Source: Planctomycetales bacterium (GTDB lineage: Bacteria > Planctomycetota > Planctomycetia > Isosphaerales > Isosphaeraceae). Taken from it: a stretch of 44,798 bases of DNA. Under the pieces are notes generated by a model. It searched no databases. It was not told the origin of the DNA and was given only the letters and a program-made list of their open reading frames with translations. Shown here piece after piece: positions 18,745 to 27,774 of the stretch (the stretch's first letter is position 1; the number at the start of each line of letters is the position of its first letter). The stretch covers positions 1 to 44,798 of the forward strand of contig DAIDKV010000225.1 of assembly GCA_027449865.1 (NCBI GenBank), in the 5' to 3' direction. Made by a program: the position numbers and the translations under genes.

Positions 18745-20409
18745 ATGGATATCGGCGAAATGCAGAAGCGTCTCAGCCTCAAGGCCGAACGGGAGCCGGG
18801 CCATCGGTTCGACGACCTGTTCAGCCTGATCTGTCGCGAAGACTGGCTCATGCTCGCCCATGACCACGTCGCCAGCAACGCCGGGAGCCAAACGGCGGGA
18901 TGCGACGGGGTCAACATGAGGGCTTTCGACGAGGACCTGGGGGATAACCTCGGGGCCCTCCGAGAGGGCCTGAGGGATGGGACGTTCCGACCGAGCCCGG
19001 TCCGCCGAGTGTTCATCCCGAAATCGGGTGGGAAGCTTCGCCCGCTGGGCATCCCTTCCATCCGCGATCGGATCGTTCAGGAGGCGGCCCGGATGGCCCT
19101 GGAACCCATCTACGAGGCCGATTTCCTCCAATGCTCCTACGGGTTCCGTCCCAATCGATGCACGATGGACGCCATCGATCACGCCCGCTGGTACATGCAG
19201 GAGAGCTTGAGGTTCTTCTGGGTCATCGAGGGCGACATCTCGTCCTACTTCGACGCGATCAACCACCGGAAGCTGATGAAGCTCCTGGGGCGTCGCGTCA
19301 AGGACGGGCGGTTCCTCGACCTGATCTGGAGGTTCCTCCGGGCCGGCGTGATGGAACGGAAGCTGTTCAAGGACACGATCACCGGCACGCCGCAGGGCGG
19401 GATCGTCAGCCCCCTCCTGGCCAATGTATACCTTCATGAATTGGACAGATTCATGAAGCGGTACACGGACCTCTCCGAGTGGGAGAAGACCAAGCGCCGG
19501 AAGGCCGGGCTGGGGAACGTCGCCTATGTGCGCTATGCCGATGACTTCGTCGCCCTCTGCAACGGCACGAAGGACCAGGCGCAGGCCCTCCGGGATGAAC
19601 TCCGAGAGTTCCTCTCGCGGGAACTGCACCTGACCCTCTCGATGGAGAAGACGAGGGTCACGCACCTCAACGACGGGTTCGACTTCCTGGGCTTTCAGAT
19701 CCGGCGAGGCCGCGCGATGAACGGGGGGATGACGACGCGAGTTACCATCCCGCCGAAGGCGATCAAGAGGCACCTGGACGTGCTGAAGGCCGCCTTCTCC
19801 CCGTCGACGCACGGGGACTCGGTGTCGCTGAAGCTCCCGGAGGTCAGCAAGGTCATCTCGGGATGGTGCCGCTACTACCAGTACACGGGCCGGGCCGCGA
19901 CCCAATTCAGCCGGGTCGGGCACCGGGCCTACTGGCTGGCGGTCCACTGGCTTGCGGGCAAGTACAAGACTTCCTGCAAGGGGGTCATCATGCGGTTCGG
20001 CCGAGGTTCGACCCTGGGGACGACCGAGGCGCGGCTGGTGATGCACTCCGACTTCAAGTCACGCCGCTATCGGGGGCGCCTCCGTCCGTTCCCGAACCCG
20101 TACACCAGCGCGGAGGCCCTGATTCGGGAGAAGTTGCCCGAGGGGCAAGATCGGCTGGTCATCGAGAGCCGGAAAGGTTCAGAGGATCGCCGTCGAGAGA
20201 TCATGGCCCGCGACGACTACCGCTGTCGCTGGCCGGGGTGCGGCGTGCCGGTCACGCTCGGGACGGGGCATGTGGACCACATCCGTCCGCGGTGCGTCTT
20301 CGGTTGGAAGCCGGACGCGGACAAGCCGGAGAACCTGTGGACGCTGTGTCTGGAGCACCACCGGATCAAGACTGAGAACGACCGACAGAGGGAGAGCCGT
20401 GTGCATTGA
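18745..20409 (+). CDS. ltrA: Group II intron reverse transcriptase/maturase with HNH endonuclease
   Basis: This 554-residue intron-encoded protein has RT fingers and palm motifs: RPLGIPSIRDRIVQ, GDISSYFDAI, GTPQGGIVSPLLAN, and the catalytic YADD at about 264-267. A maturase (domain X) region (SGWCRYYQYTG) follows. The last ~60 residues form an HNH endonuclease (CRWPGC...HVDHIRPR...LCLEHH). Such proteins assist splicing and drive retrohoming into DNA. The ATG at 18745 follows GGGGAA. Unusually, the stop codon (20407-20409) lies inside domain V rather than within domain IV, so ribosomes would pass through the ribozyme core. Confidence 0.95.
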   Translation: MDIGEMQKRLSLKAEREPGHRFDDLFSLICREDWLMLAHDHVASNAGSQTAGCDGVNMRAFDEDLGDNLGALREGLRDGTFRPSPVRRVFIPKSGGKLRPLGIPSIRDRIVQEAARMALEPIYEADFLQCSYGFRPNRCTMDAIDHARWYMQESLRFFWVIEGDISSYFDAINHRKLMKLLGRRVKDGRFLDLIWRFLRAGVMERKLFKDTITGTPQGGIVSPLLANVYLHELDRFMKRYTDLSEWEKTKRRKAGLGNVAYVRYADDFVALCNGTKDQAQALRDELREFLSRELHLTLSMEKTRVTHLNDGFDFLGFQIRRGRAMNGGMTTRVTIPPKAIKRHLDVLKAAFSPSTHGDSVSLKLPEVSKVISGWCRYYQYTGRAATQFSRVGHRAYWLAVHWLAGKYKTSCKGVIMRFGRGSTLGTTEARLVMHSDFKSRRYRGRLRPFPNPYTSAEALIREKLPEGQDRLVIESRKGSEDRRREIMARDDYRCRWPGCGVPVTLGTGHVDHIRPRCVFGWKPDADKPENLWTLCLEHHRIKTENDRQRESRVH

Positions 20410-20427
20410 AAGGTGCACGCACGGTTC
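20394..20427 (+). ncRNA. Group II intron domain V
   Basis: This 34-nt hairpin has the conserved bacterial domain V form: GAGCCGTGTG on the 5' strand, a GAAA tetraloop, and CACACGGTTC-type complementarity on the 3' strand (CGCACGGTTC). The AGC catalytic triad is present at 20395-20397. It is the catalytic centre of the ribozyme. Confidence 0.9.
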
Positions 20428-20430
20428 GGC

Positions 20431-20477
20431 GGGGGGAGTCGGGAAACGGGCTTCGGCACCGCGCCCGGCTCCTACCC
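20431..20477 (+). ncRNA. Group II intron domain VI with bulged branch-point A
   Basis: The stem pairs GGGGGGAGTCGGG (20431-20443) with CCCGGCTCCTACCC (20464-20477), leaving a single unpaired A at 20474. That A is 6 nt before the last intron base, the expected position of the branch-point nucleotide that attacks the 5' splice site. Confidence 0.88.
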
Positions 20478-20480
20478 AAC

Positions 20481-20707
20481 TCGAGGAACGCCACGGCGTT
20501 CGCCCGCCCTACGGCTACGTCGTGCTCGGGACCGGCCAGAGGCACCGCGTCGAGAACGATGCGAAGCTCCGGGCGTGGGTCCTGGACTTGGCCGGCCAGA
20601 TTCGTGAGGCTCGCATGCAGCTTAACCGCCCCCTCCCCGTCCGACCGAAGCCGAACCTGTGCCGGTCTTGCGGGCAGAAGCAAAACTGCTCGCTGAGGAT
20701 TGGTTGA
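20481..20707 (+). CDS. Cas4-like nuclease gene, 3' exon
   Basis: This exon completes the gene begun at 17780-18065. Spliced, the junction reads VYFLL-IEERHGVRPPYGYVV, a natural continuation of a Cas4/RecB-type fold. The C-terminus carries CRSCGQKQNC, three cysteines spaced like the C-terminal 4Fe-4S ligands of Cas4. The fourth ligand would have to come from the separate upstream protein at 17514-17783. The exon has no start codon or ribosome-binding site of its own, so it is expressed only if the intron is removed. Confidence 0.82.
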
Positions 20708-20737
20708 CCCGGCTTCATCAACCGATACGGGCGACTC

Positions 20738-23583
20738 TCAGCCGCACTTGATGCAATCGTCGGTGATAAATGGTGTGGCGTCTTTCACCGCCGGCGGCAG
20801 GCCAGGCCCGACGACCGGACGCATCGACGCTTCGCGGTCGGCAAGCTCGGCATTCAGCGCGAGCAGGAACGCGAGCGGGTCATCCTTCGCCTTCATGCCG
20901 TAAGCGGTGCGCACGGCGGCGTCAAGCGTTTCCAGGGTGCTTCGAAACGAACTCTGACCAGGTTCGTCCAGCGTCCGGTAAAGATCGCGGAGGCTCCAGC
21001 CCGTTTCCGACATGATCTTTAGGCGTAATTGCCGGAGAGATACCCCGGCTTCCGCAATTCTACGTGCTTGAGAAAGCGTCGGCGATTGCGGCCACGGATA
21101 CGAATCAAACACACTCTCAGATGTATAACTAAAATCACCTTTCAGTGTTCCGCCACGCGAGTTGGCCCATTCCCAATGCGTAAGTGACTGGATAACCCCG
21201 AACGAATAATCGTCGCAGAGGGAAAACACTGTCAGCTTTGTGTCGGGATGAACCTTGCTATCAACGAACTCGAATATCGGTCTTCGGGTCGTGCGGGAGC
21301 AGGCAATATATCGGGGGATGCCGGCAATCGCGGACATCGTGCCGGGCTGATAGTCCCGGAACATCCACCAGCGGTTTGCCATCCGCGTCCAGCGGGTTTT
21401 CTCTTTGCCTGTCGCCTTTTTCTCCTGCTCCGCCTTTTCCAGGACTTTGTGCTTCACCTTCTCTTCGAGATGCCTGAAGGCTTCTGGATATTGCATCGCC
21501 TGGATGAGATCGCGTTGTCCAAGGTCGATGATCCAGCGTGTCGGACCGTATTTTTCCACAAGATCGCGGCCAATCATATACGGGAAAATCACCTCTCGCA
21601 GCTTGGGGTTGCGACTAATAAGCTCCTCCGCTTCCTCAGGGGTCAGGAAGAATCCCTCGTTCACCGGATTTTGGCCTTGGAAGCACCGCTTGGGTTGTTG
21701 ATTCGCCCTGAGCAGCTGAGCCGTACTTGTGTCGATTTTAGCTGATAAGGAGCTATTGATTCGGTCCAGTTCCACGACCGTCCATTCGCTTTCCACGCGA
21801 TCGCCAAGCTGCCGAAAGAGCTTCTTTTTGCCATCCGCTTGGCCCTTAACCCAATTGACGATAGATACATGCACCGCTGCGTCCCCGTCCCAGACCTGTG
21901 TCGAAACCGCCTCCGTGATTGTACCTCCATGTTCCAAAATGTAATCAAGGCTCGCCTCGCGTGACTCGTTCTGACGAATCGAATTCGTGCCTACCAATCC
22001 GGCACGTCCTCCTTCAGGCAAGCGGTCATGCGCCGTGCGGAACCAATGCACGCAGTAATCCGCCATCTTGGGGACGTCGGGGTACGCAGCGTACAGCTTG
22101 TTCGCGTAATCGTAGCCATGTTCTTTTGCCAGATAGCGTGAGCCCAGATACGGAGGGTTCCCCACAATCGCGTGGGCCTTCGGCCACTGGCAGAACAGGG
22201 CATCCTCCGCCTTGATATTGTCGTCCAGGTTGTCCAGCGGCAGGGCTGCGTCGAACTCGATGGGCAGGTCAAGCTGCTCCGCGTCAATCCACGCGTGGCT
22301 CTCGTCGATCGCCAGCTCCTTGGCGATCATGAGCGTGACCTTCGCCAGTTCCACGGCGAACTCTTCCTTGTCTATGCCGAAGAACTGCCTCGTGCTGACA
22401 AGGGAGCGCGTGCCGACGGCAGCTTGCGCCTTCCTGCCGAACTCGGCATGGACTTTCGCCATGAGGCTGAGTTCCAGCCGTTTCAATTCTCGGAAGGCGA
22501 CATAGAGGAAGTTTCCGCTGCCGCAGGCCGGGTCGAGCACGCGAAAGCTCCGGAGTTCCTCCAGCAAAGCGCGGAGGTCTTTCAGTGTTTTCGCCGTCTC
22601 GATTCGTTCGCACCACGGCCTGACGATGGTCGGCAGAACGACCTTCTGGATATCCGCCTCCGAGGTGAAATGCGCCCCGTAGGCGTGCCGCCGTTCCTTT
22701 CCCATGCTGCTCTGGAAGAGCGTGCCGAAGATGGGCGGCTGCACCTTGCTCCAGTTCTCCTCGGCGGCTTTCAGCAGCAGGTCGATCTCCTCGGAGTTCA
22801 GCTCCAGGGGTTGACCGTCTGGAAGATGCCGCCGTTGAAGTAGCGCACGCCCTTGAACCGGCCGCCCTTGGCCGGGGATTGCGAGTTCATCTGGCGGAAC
22901 AGGCCCCCGACCAGGTCGTAGGTGCTCTCTCCGCGCTTGCAGTCGTCCAGCAATTCGCTGAAAAGTCCCCTCGGGAGCAGTTCTGCATCCTCGGAGAACA
23001 TCGCCACCACGCATTGCAGGGCGAATCGCTGGGCCTGCTCACGATCCTCGCCCCTCGCAACCAGCGAATTGAACACACCCGCAACGTTTGCCGCGGCCGC
23101 ACGCGTCACGTCAACGCGGTTGTTGCCGAACTGGGGCTTCTTCTCGACGGGGAAGAGGAAGTTGAACGCCGTGTACCGCTGCGGCAGCTCTTCCAGGGTC
23201 ACCTTGTCCACCGGGTCGTTGAGCTGCAAGTCGAAGTCGTAAATCCAAAACTCGTCGAAGTTGCAGAGGATGACGTAGCGCGGACGCTGAGGCACGAGCT
23301 GGAGCCAGTATTCGAATGCTTGCGTGTAGTGTTTCTGGAGCTTCTCCCCGCGCTTTTTCATCTCCATCAGCAGGCGGGGCCGCCACAGCAGGTCGGCGAA
23401 CTTCGTGCTTTTGGTCCCTTTCACCCGGAATTCGAGCGTGGCCCCGGCTTCCTTGTAGCCGCCATGACCGAACGCCTTGAACAGGCGGTCGCAGAATACC
23501 TGCGCTTCGCCCTTCTCGTCCCCTTTCAGGGTACGGGCGTACTCGATGAATTGGCGAATCGGCTCAACGGCTGCGGTCGTCAT
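20738..23583 (-). pseudogene. MmeI-like type IIG restriction-modification enzyme, broken by a 1-nt frameshift
   Basis: Read together, the two frames encode a ~948-residue fused endonuclease-methyltransferase, close to MmeI (about 919). Residues 64-76 carry FADLLWRPRLLMEMK, which matches the D-X9-ExK catalytic site of MmeI. A helical spacer, methylase motif I (DPACGSGNFL), motif IV (NPPYLGS) and a target-recognition region follow. The frame breaks in a run of four C on the coding strand (+ strand GGGG, 22807-22810): the first frame stops just after IFQTVNPWS, while one extra C would give TVNPLELNSEEI. This is either a real inactivation or a sequencing error. GC is visibly lower than in neighbouring genes, suggesting separate acquisition. 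The stop lies 30 bp from the convergent Cas4-like gene. Confidence 0.85.
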
Positions 23584-23620
23584 ATTTCATAAAACCCCTG
23601 ATAAGCAAATCCGCGAGCCT

Positions 23621-24349
23621 TCACTGGTTCCCCTCTTCTCTCGAATCCCGCTTCCGCCCCGCCGGCCGTTTCGGCGCGGACTTCAACACAGTTATGGCCG
23701 GAGTCGCCGGAGTCCGAGCCGACACGAACTGGTGATGCAGCAAGAAGCGCTGGTCGCTATGCTCGCGCTGGTGTTCCGATTCCCTTGACTGGTCGTCGCC
23801 CTGCCGAACCCGGGATTCCGTCCACTCGCCGGGCGGGTCCATGCCGAGGGCCGCGTGATGCGTGCGGATGTTGGACAGGACGTTGCGCATCGCTCGGGGC
23901 ACGTCGCCGTCCAGGACGTAGCCCAGCATGCCGCCGTGGTGGACGTGGCGGCCGTACTTACCGTCCACGAAGCGCCGCATCCCCTCCTTCACGTACTCGT
24001 CGGCCAGCGACTTCATCACCCCCTTGACCCTGGCGTTGAGCCGCTTGGCCTCCAGGCAGAAATACAGGTCGCCGTCGTGGCCGGGGAAGAAGACGATGTC
24101 CTTCCTCCCCGTCTCCTTCGCCAGGTCCACGTCGATCTCCACGTCCTCGTAGCGGATCAGGAACCGGTGGGCCTGGCGGTCGCGCTTCTTGAGCATCGCC
24201 GCGTAGAGCCGGATGGACGTGTCCTCCTCCAGCTCGTCGGGCTCGGGGGGCGCGATCAGGGCCCAGGATTCGAGCACGAGTCCGATCACGGTCCCCACCC
24301 CGCCTTGCGTAATGAAGTCGTCCCAGGCGCTGCTGTCGCCGATCGTCAT
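23621..24349 (-). CDS. PD-(D/E)XK-like nuclease coupled to a DNA methylase
   Basis: The product has 242 residues. GRKDIVFFPGHDGDLYFCLEAKRL places D84 and E100-x-K102 in the order expected of a restriction-endonuclease-like active site; E72 and D74 (VEIDVD) may add to it. The last ~60 residues are charged and low in complexity. The start codon overlaps the stop of the large methylase (ATGA), so the two are almost certainly made together. It is likely the cutting subunit of a methylase-protected defence system. The exact family is not recognised. Confidence 0.7.
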   Translation of the reverse strand: MTIGDSSAWDDFITQGGVGTVIGLVLESWALIAPPEPDELEEDTSIRLYAAMLKKRDRQAHRFLIRYEDVEIDVDLAKETGRKDIVFFPGHDGDLYFCLEAKRLNARVKGVMKSLADEYVKEGMRRFVDGKYGRHVHHGGMLGYVLDGDVPRAMRNVLSNIRTHHAALGMDPPGEWTESRVRQGDDQSRESEHQREHSDQRFLLHHQFVSARTPATPAITVLKSAPKRPAGRKRDSREEGNQ

Positions 24350-27300
24350 GCGTCCCCCTCGGATCGCATGAGGATCGTGCCCGCGATCTCGTCGGCGTCA
24401 TTGAGCGCTGCCGTCGCCGACCAGAAACGGCGCCCAATGGGCTTGATGACGTAAAGAAGGCTCCCGTCGAACACCTTCAGTCCCCGCGCCAGCTCGAACG
24501 TGCCCCTCCCCCTGGCCGCCCCCTCCTGGAGCCGCTGGAGCGCGGCGAGCACGTCCCTGGTCGCCCCCTCGATCTGCCCCGGGTCCTCTTCTCGTCTCGT
24601 CTTCTGCAGGACCACCATGCCGACGCCCAGGCTGCCGTCGGCCATGGACTTGCCGTGGACGCGGTATTTTGCATTCGCCCATCCGTTGAGCGTCGAGCAG
24701 AGGAGATCGATGTAGCCCGCATAATCGTCGGGCCGGGCCGGCAGCAAGGCAGGCACGTCGATCCGCGCGCGGGTGGGCCTCACGCTCGGGATGACGATGT
24801 CGACGGTATCGGCGATGAGTTTACGCTCGATGGGATCGACGTCGAAATACTCAGCGACGAGCGCCTCGGCCCATGCCTGGGCCCGCCGCACGCCCTGATC
24901 CCTCCCGAGGGCCGCCTCCCCAGCTTCCCTGGCCACTGTCGCCATGAGTCGCCCGGCTTCCGCGATGATCTCGGCCCCACGTTTCGGACGGTCGGAGTGT
25001 TCCGGCAGCGGGAACGGCAGGCGCATGAGGTCGTCGATGTCGACCATGGCACGGCTCACCCCCCAACTCGCGGAGGTATGGAAGAGGAAATACCGGGCCA
25101 GGCGCGATCGCAGATAGAAGGTCAAGAAGGCCAACAGGTCGGCGTCCGCTGGCGGCCCGTGGATCCCGCGGATGCCATGCCGGTAGGCGACGTTGAAATT
25201 CGCGAACGCGACCTCGGGCTCGTTGGAGAAGCCGGTCTTCACCAGGACCAGCGGCTTCCTAAAGATGTCGGTGTTGCTGATGCCGCGACGCAGTTCCAGC
25301 ACGAGCTCGTCTTCGACGTCGCAATCCTCGGGGAAGAGCAGCAGGTCCAGTCGGTGCGTGTTCCGTTCGATCCGCGCCGCGCGGCGCAGGGTGAGCTCGC
25401 GCCGGGTCTGCGGGGCATCGTTCGGACCGAACGGCTCGAACCCCTCGGCGACGATCCATCGCTTGGGCACGCCCTTGCCCCGCTGGCCCAGGACGTCCCG
25501 AAGGCGGGGATACAGGCGCAGCCGGTCCAGGAGACGGCGGTCGCGCGAGGTTCCCCAGTAGCGTTCTTTCCAGATCATCGGGGCGTCGTCCCCGCGGAGG
25601 TCGTCGAGGACCTCCCGGACGCTGAGGTTCGCCCGGTCCTGCGGAAGGATCGAGATCACCTCGGCCTGCGTCACCGCCCAGTCGGTCTTGGGCGACCAGT
25701 ACTGGATGCGGTGGCCGCTATTGGCCGGCTTCTGCTTGCCGTAGCGGACGACCAGGGCGGGCGCCTCCGCGTCTTCGAACAGGAATCGCTGGAAGTCGGC
25801 CAGATTGAGGATGCGGCCGACGGAATGGGACCGGAACCACCGATCTTGGAACTCGACGGCGCTCTTCGTGTGGTTGAACAGCAGGCCGTGCGGCAGGACG
25901 AAGCAGACGGAGCCATCCTCGGCCAAGTGTTCCGGCGCCTTCCAGATGAAGGCGGCGGCGATCTGCTTGCCGGGGAACGGCAGCTTGCGGTGTGCACACC
26001 AGTCCGCCGCCGGTGCCGACGCGCCCCTCACCTTGGCCCACGGCGGGTTGCCAATCACGTAGTCCACTTTTCTCGGCGCGGCATGGTCGGCGAAAAAGTC
26101 GGCGCAGCGGATGGTCGCCGCCTCGGCCCCCTCGCTCGCGACCAGTCTCGGCAACACCTTGACCTTCTTCAGCACGCGGCGGATGTCCGGGGGCGAGAGC
26201 TGGTCGAGGAAGGCCAGGTAGAGGCTGAAGGCGGCGATCAGGCAGGCGGTGCGGTTCTTGTCCACCCCGTACAGGTTCGTTTTCAGGATCGACGTCAGCC
26301 CCTTGAGCTTCGCGTCGTAGCCGGCCTTGGGGTTGGCCCGGGCCCATTCCTCGGCCAGGCGGTTGAACAGGCCGACGAGGAAGATGCCCGAGCCGCAGGC
26401 AGGGTCGAGGAACCGCTTGCCGAGCAGGGAGTCTTCCCCGTCCAGGGCGGAGTCGATGACCAGTTCGGCCAGGAATCGCGGGGTGTAGAACGCGCCCGCT
26501 TCCCGCTTCTCGCGGATGCCTGCGGCCTTCAGGAAGTGCTCGTAGATGGCGCTGATGGTCTCGATCGGGATGATCCCGAATTCGTAGGGCCAGAAACTCC
26601 GCTGGCGGGTCCTCGGGTCGGTCCCCTGGATGAAGTCGTTCAGGATGTCGAGATGCTCGCCTCTGATCTGCGCGGCCTCAGCCTCCAGGTCCTCGCTGAA
26701 CAGGTCGCCGTTGAAATCCTCGCCCAGCTGCGAGAACAGCGCGTAGAGGTCAGCCTTGGCCTGCGAGCGTGATTTGCGGCCGAGGATGTCCGCCAGGCCC
26801 TCGGCCCCGTGGATGCCCGCTTCCTCAAGGTACTTCCGGTCGATCACCTTCCGGTCGAACAGGTAGCAGGTGAAGACGATGCGGCAGAGCAAGGCGTCGA
26901 GGGAGGCGGGGTCGAGCCGGGTCGCCGGCACCTCCGCGAGCAATTCGCGGGCGGCCTCGAGATGCCGCAGCAGGTTGCGGTCCACCCGCTGCCGCGGGTC
27001 GAAGACCCGCCGGTGGCGGTGATAGTATTCGCCGGTCTCCACGGCCACGAGGAACGCCCGCAGCCGCTCGGCCACGCGGTCCAGGCGCTCTACGAGGCCG
27101 TCCGGGGCGGCGCCCGGGCTATCGGCGACGGCGGGTTGCGAAAGGCCGGAGTAGATGTGGACCTCGTCAGGCCCGATCAGCGCGAGGATCGGGGCGACCC
27201 CTTGGTTCCAGAAGGTGCGATGCAGGGCCAGCACCTCGGACGCATCGAGGCGGTCCACCGTCCGGAAATAGACGATGGGGCTGCCCTCCTGGCACAGGAT

Positions 27301-27462
27301 CCCGGTCAGTTCCAATTCTTCGAAGGCCCGACGGAGCACATGCGCCTGGGGGACCGCACCGCCTTCGGCGTCGAGATCGGCGGGCGTGGCGAAGAAATCC
27401 GGCGGTTGCTTCCCGTCGATACCGAAATCGGACAACCAATCGGGCGAGGGGCGGGCGCTCAT
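24346..27462 (-). CDS. Large N6-adenine DNA methyltransferase (type IIG/Eco57I-like)
   Basis: This 1038-residue protein has methylase motif I FLDPACGSGIFL at about 350-362, preceded by AGAFYTPRFLAELV (the F-x-TP motif seen in many N6-adenine methylases), and motif IV VIGNPPWAKV at about 470. A long C-terminal region with target-recognition-like blocks follows. The N-terminal ~300 residues show no clear D...ExK site, consistent with cleavage being supplied by the coupled downstream gene. The ATG at 27462 overlaps the upstream HTH gene stop (ATGA). BREX-type PglX methylases look similar, but no other BREX gene is seen. Confidence 0.85.
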   Translation of the reverse strand: MSARPSPDWLSDFGIDGKQPPDFFATPADLDAEGGAVPQAHVLRRAFEELELTGILCQEGSPIVYFRTVDRLDASEVLALHRTFWNQGVAPILALIGPDEVHIYSGLSQPAVADSPGAAPDGLVERLDRVAERLRAFLVAVETGEYYHRHRRVFDPRQRVDRNLLRHLEAARELLAEVPATRLDPASLDALLCRIVFTCYLFDRKVIDRKYLEEAGIHGAEGLADILGRKSRSQAKADLYALFSQLGEDFNGDLFSEDLEAEAAQIRGEHLDILNDFIQGTDPRTRQRSFWPYEFGIIPIETISAIYEHFLKAAGIREKREAGAFYTPRFLAELVIDSALDGEDSLLGKRFLDPACGSGIFLVGLFNRLAEEWARANPKAGYDAKLKGLTSILKTNLYGVDKNRTACLIAAFSLYLAFLDQLSPPDIRRVLKKVKVLPRLVASEGAEAATIRCADFFADHAAPRKVDYVIGNPPWAKVRGASAPAADWCAHRKLPFPGKQIAAAFIWKAPEHLAEDGSVCFVLPHGLLFNHTKSAVEFQDRWFRSHSVGRILNLADFQRFLFEDAEAPALVVRYGKQKPANSGHRIQYWSPKTDWAVTQAEVISILPQDRANLSVREVLDDLRGDDAPMIWKERYWGTSRDRRLLDRLRLYPRLRDVLGQRGKGVPKRWIVAEGFEPFGPNDAPQTRRELTLRRAARIERNTHRLDLLLFPEDCDVEDELVLELRRGISNTDIFRKPLVLVKTGFSNEPEVAFANFNVAYRHGIRGIHGPPADADLLAFLTFYLRSRLARYFLFHTSASWGVSRAMVDIDDLMRLPFPLPEHSDRPKRGAEIIAEAGRLMATVAREAGEAALGRDQGVRRAQAWAEALVAEYFDVDPIERKLIADTVDIVIPSVRPTRARIDVPALLPARPDDYAGYIDLLCSTLNGWANAKYRVHGKSMADGSLGVGMVVLQKTRREEDPGQIEGATRDVLAALQRLQEGAARGRGTFELARGLKVFDGSLLYVIKPIGRRFWSATAALNDADEIAGTILMRSEGDA

Positions 27463-27713
27463 GAGCCGTCTGCCCCCTTCCCGCCCGGTCCGGCATCGGG
27501 CTCCCCGAGGAGTTCGTAGACCCAACCGCTTGAAAGCCTTCGGGAACGGATCTTGTAACCGCGTTGCTTCAGGAACAGGATGTCGCGATAGATGGTCTGG
27601 TCGCAGACCTGGAGCTTGGCGGCGATGGCGGGCGTCGAATAGCTTCCCTCCCGGACCAGTTCCAGGAGGTTTTCCAGGCGGTTCGTGACCGCAATTGCCC
27701 GCTCGTACCTCAT
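27459..27713 (-). CDS. Small HTH regulator of the methylase-nuclease operon
   Basis: The product has 84 residues. The N-terminal ~55 form an HTH of the DeoR/HTH_11 type (YSTPAIAAKLQVCDQTIYRDILFLKQRGYKI), in which the second helix reads DNA. The C-terminus, SSGWVYELLGE, looks like a short wing. No WYL or other ligand domain is attached. It is the first gene of the operon; its stop overlaps the methylase start. The ATG at 27713 follows GGGGGAG. It probably represses the operon by binding the inverted repeat around the promoter. Confidence 0.8.
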   Translation of the reverse strand: MRYERAIAVTNRLENLLELVREGSYSTPAIAAKLQVCDQTIYRDILFLKQRGYKIRSRRLSSGWVYELLGEPDAGPGGKGADGS

Positions 27714-27723
27714 CTTCGTAGCT

Positions 27724-27774
27724 CCCCCAGCCTATCTCTAACCGGTGATGTTAGACTTGTCAATGCACTGGGGG
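27724..27774 (-). promoter_or_regulatory. Promoter and operator of the HTH-methylase-nuclease operon
   Basis: On the minus strand, TTGACA (27763-27758) and TAGAGA (27740-27735) are separated by 17 nt, a good sigma70-type promoter. They are flanked by a 7-bp inverted repeat, CCCCCAG at 27724-27730 and CTGGGGG at 27768-27774. A dimer bound there would enclose the promoter; the proximal arm also overlaps the Shine-Dalgarno region. Confidence 0.6.

Larger units (their letters stand above)
18066..20480 (+). mobile_element. Group II intron inserted in the Cas4-like gene
   Basis: This 2415-bp retroelement has canonical ends: GTGCG at the 5' boundary and AAC at the 3' boundary. Domain V (20394-20427) and domain VI with a bulged branch-point A at 20474 precede the 3' end. 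A candidate EBS1, TGAGCGG at 18344-18350, pairs over 7 nt (one G-U) with IBS1 CTGCTCA at 18059-18065, the last bases of the 5' exon. Removing the intron joins codons as A|TC (Ile) and keeps the host frame. The encoded RT-maturase-HNH protein is intact, so the element may still splice and move. Confidence 0.93.

Noticed and set aside
18538-20046. A 502-codon minus-strand frame opposite the intron maturase
   Set aside because: Antisense shadow with no motifs; the plus strand encodes a reverse transcriptase with YADD and HNH.
17514-20707. Calling the Cas4-like pair CRISPR-associated
   Set aside because: No other cas gene or array is in the window; Cas4-like nucleases also occur outside CRISPR loci.
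22798-22830. Programmed frameshift in the MmeI-like gene
   Set aside because: The C run is short and no slippery heptamer or downstream hairpin was obvious; a simple deletion or sequencing error is more likely.
24655-26772. A 705-codon plus-strand frame opposite the large methylase
   Set aside because: Same antisense effect; the methylase motifs on the minus strand are unambiguous.
24346-27462. Assigning the large methylase to BREX (PglX)
   Set aside because: No brxA, brxB, brxC, pglZ or Lon-like gene is adjacent; the partner is a small nuclease-like gene.
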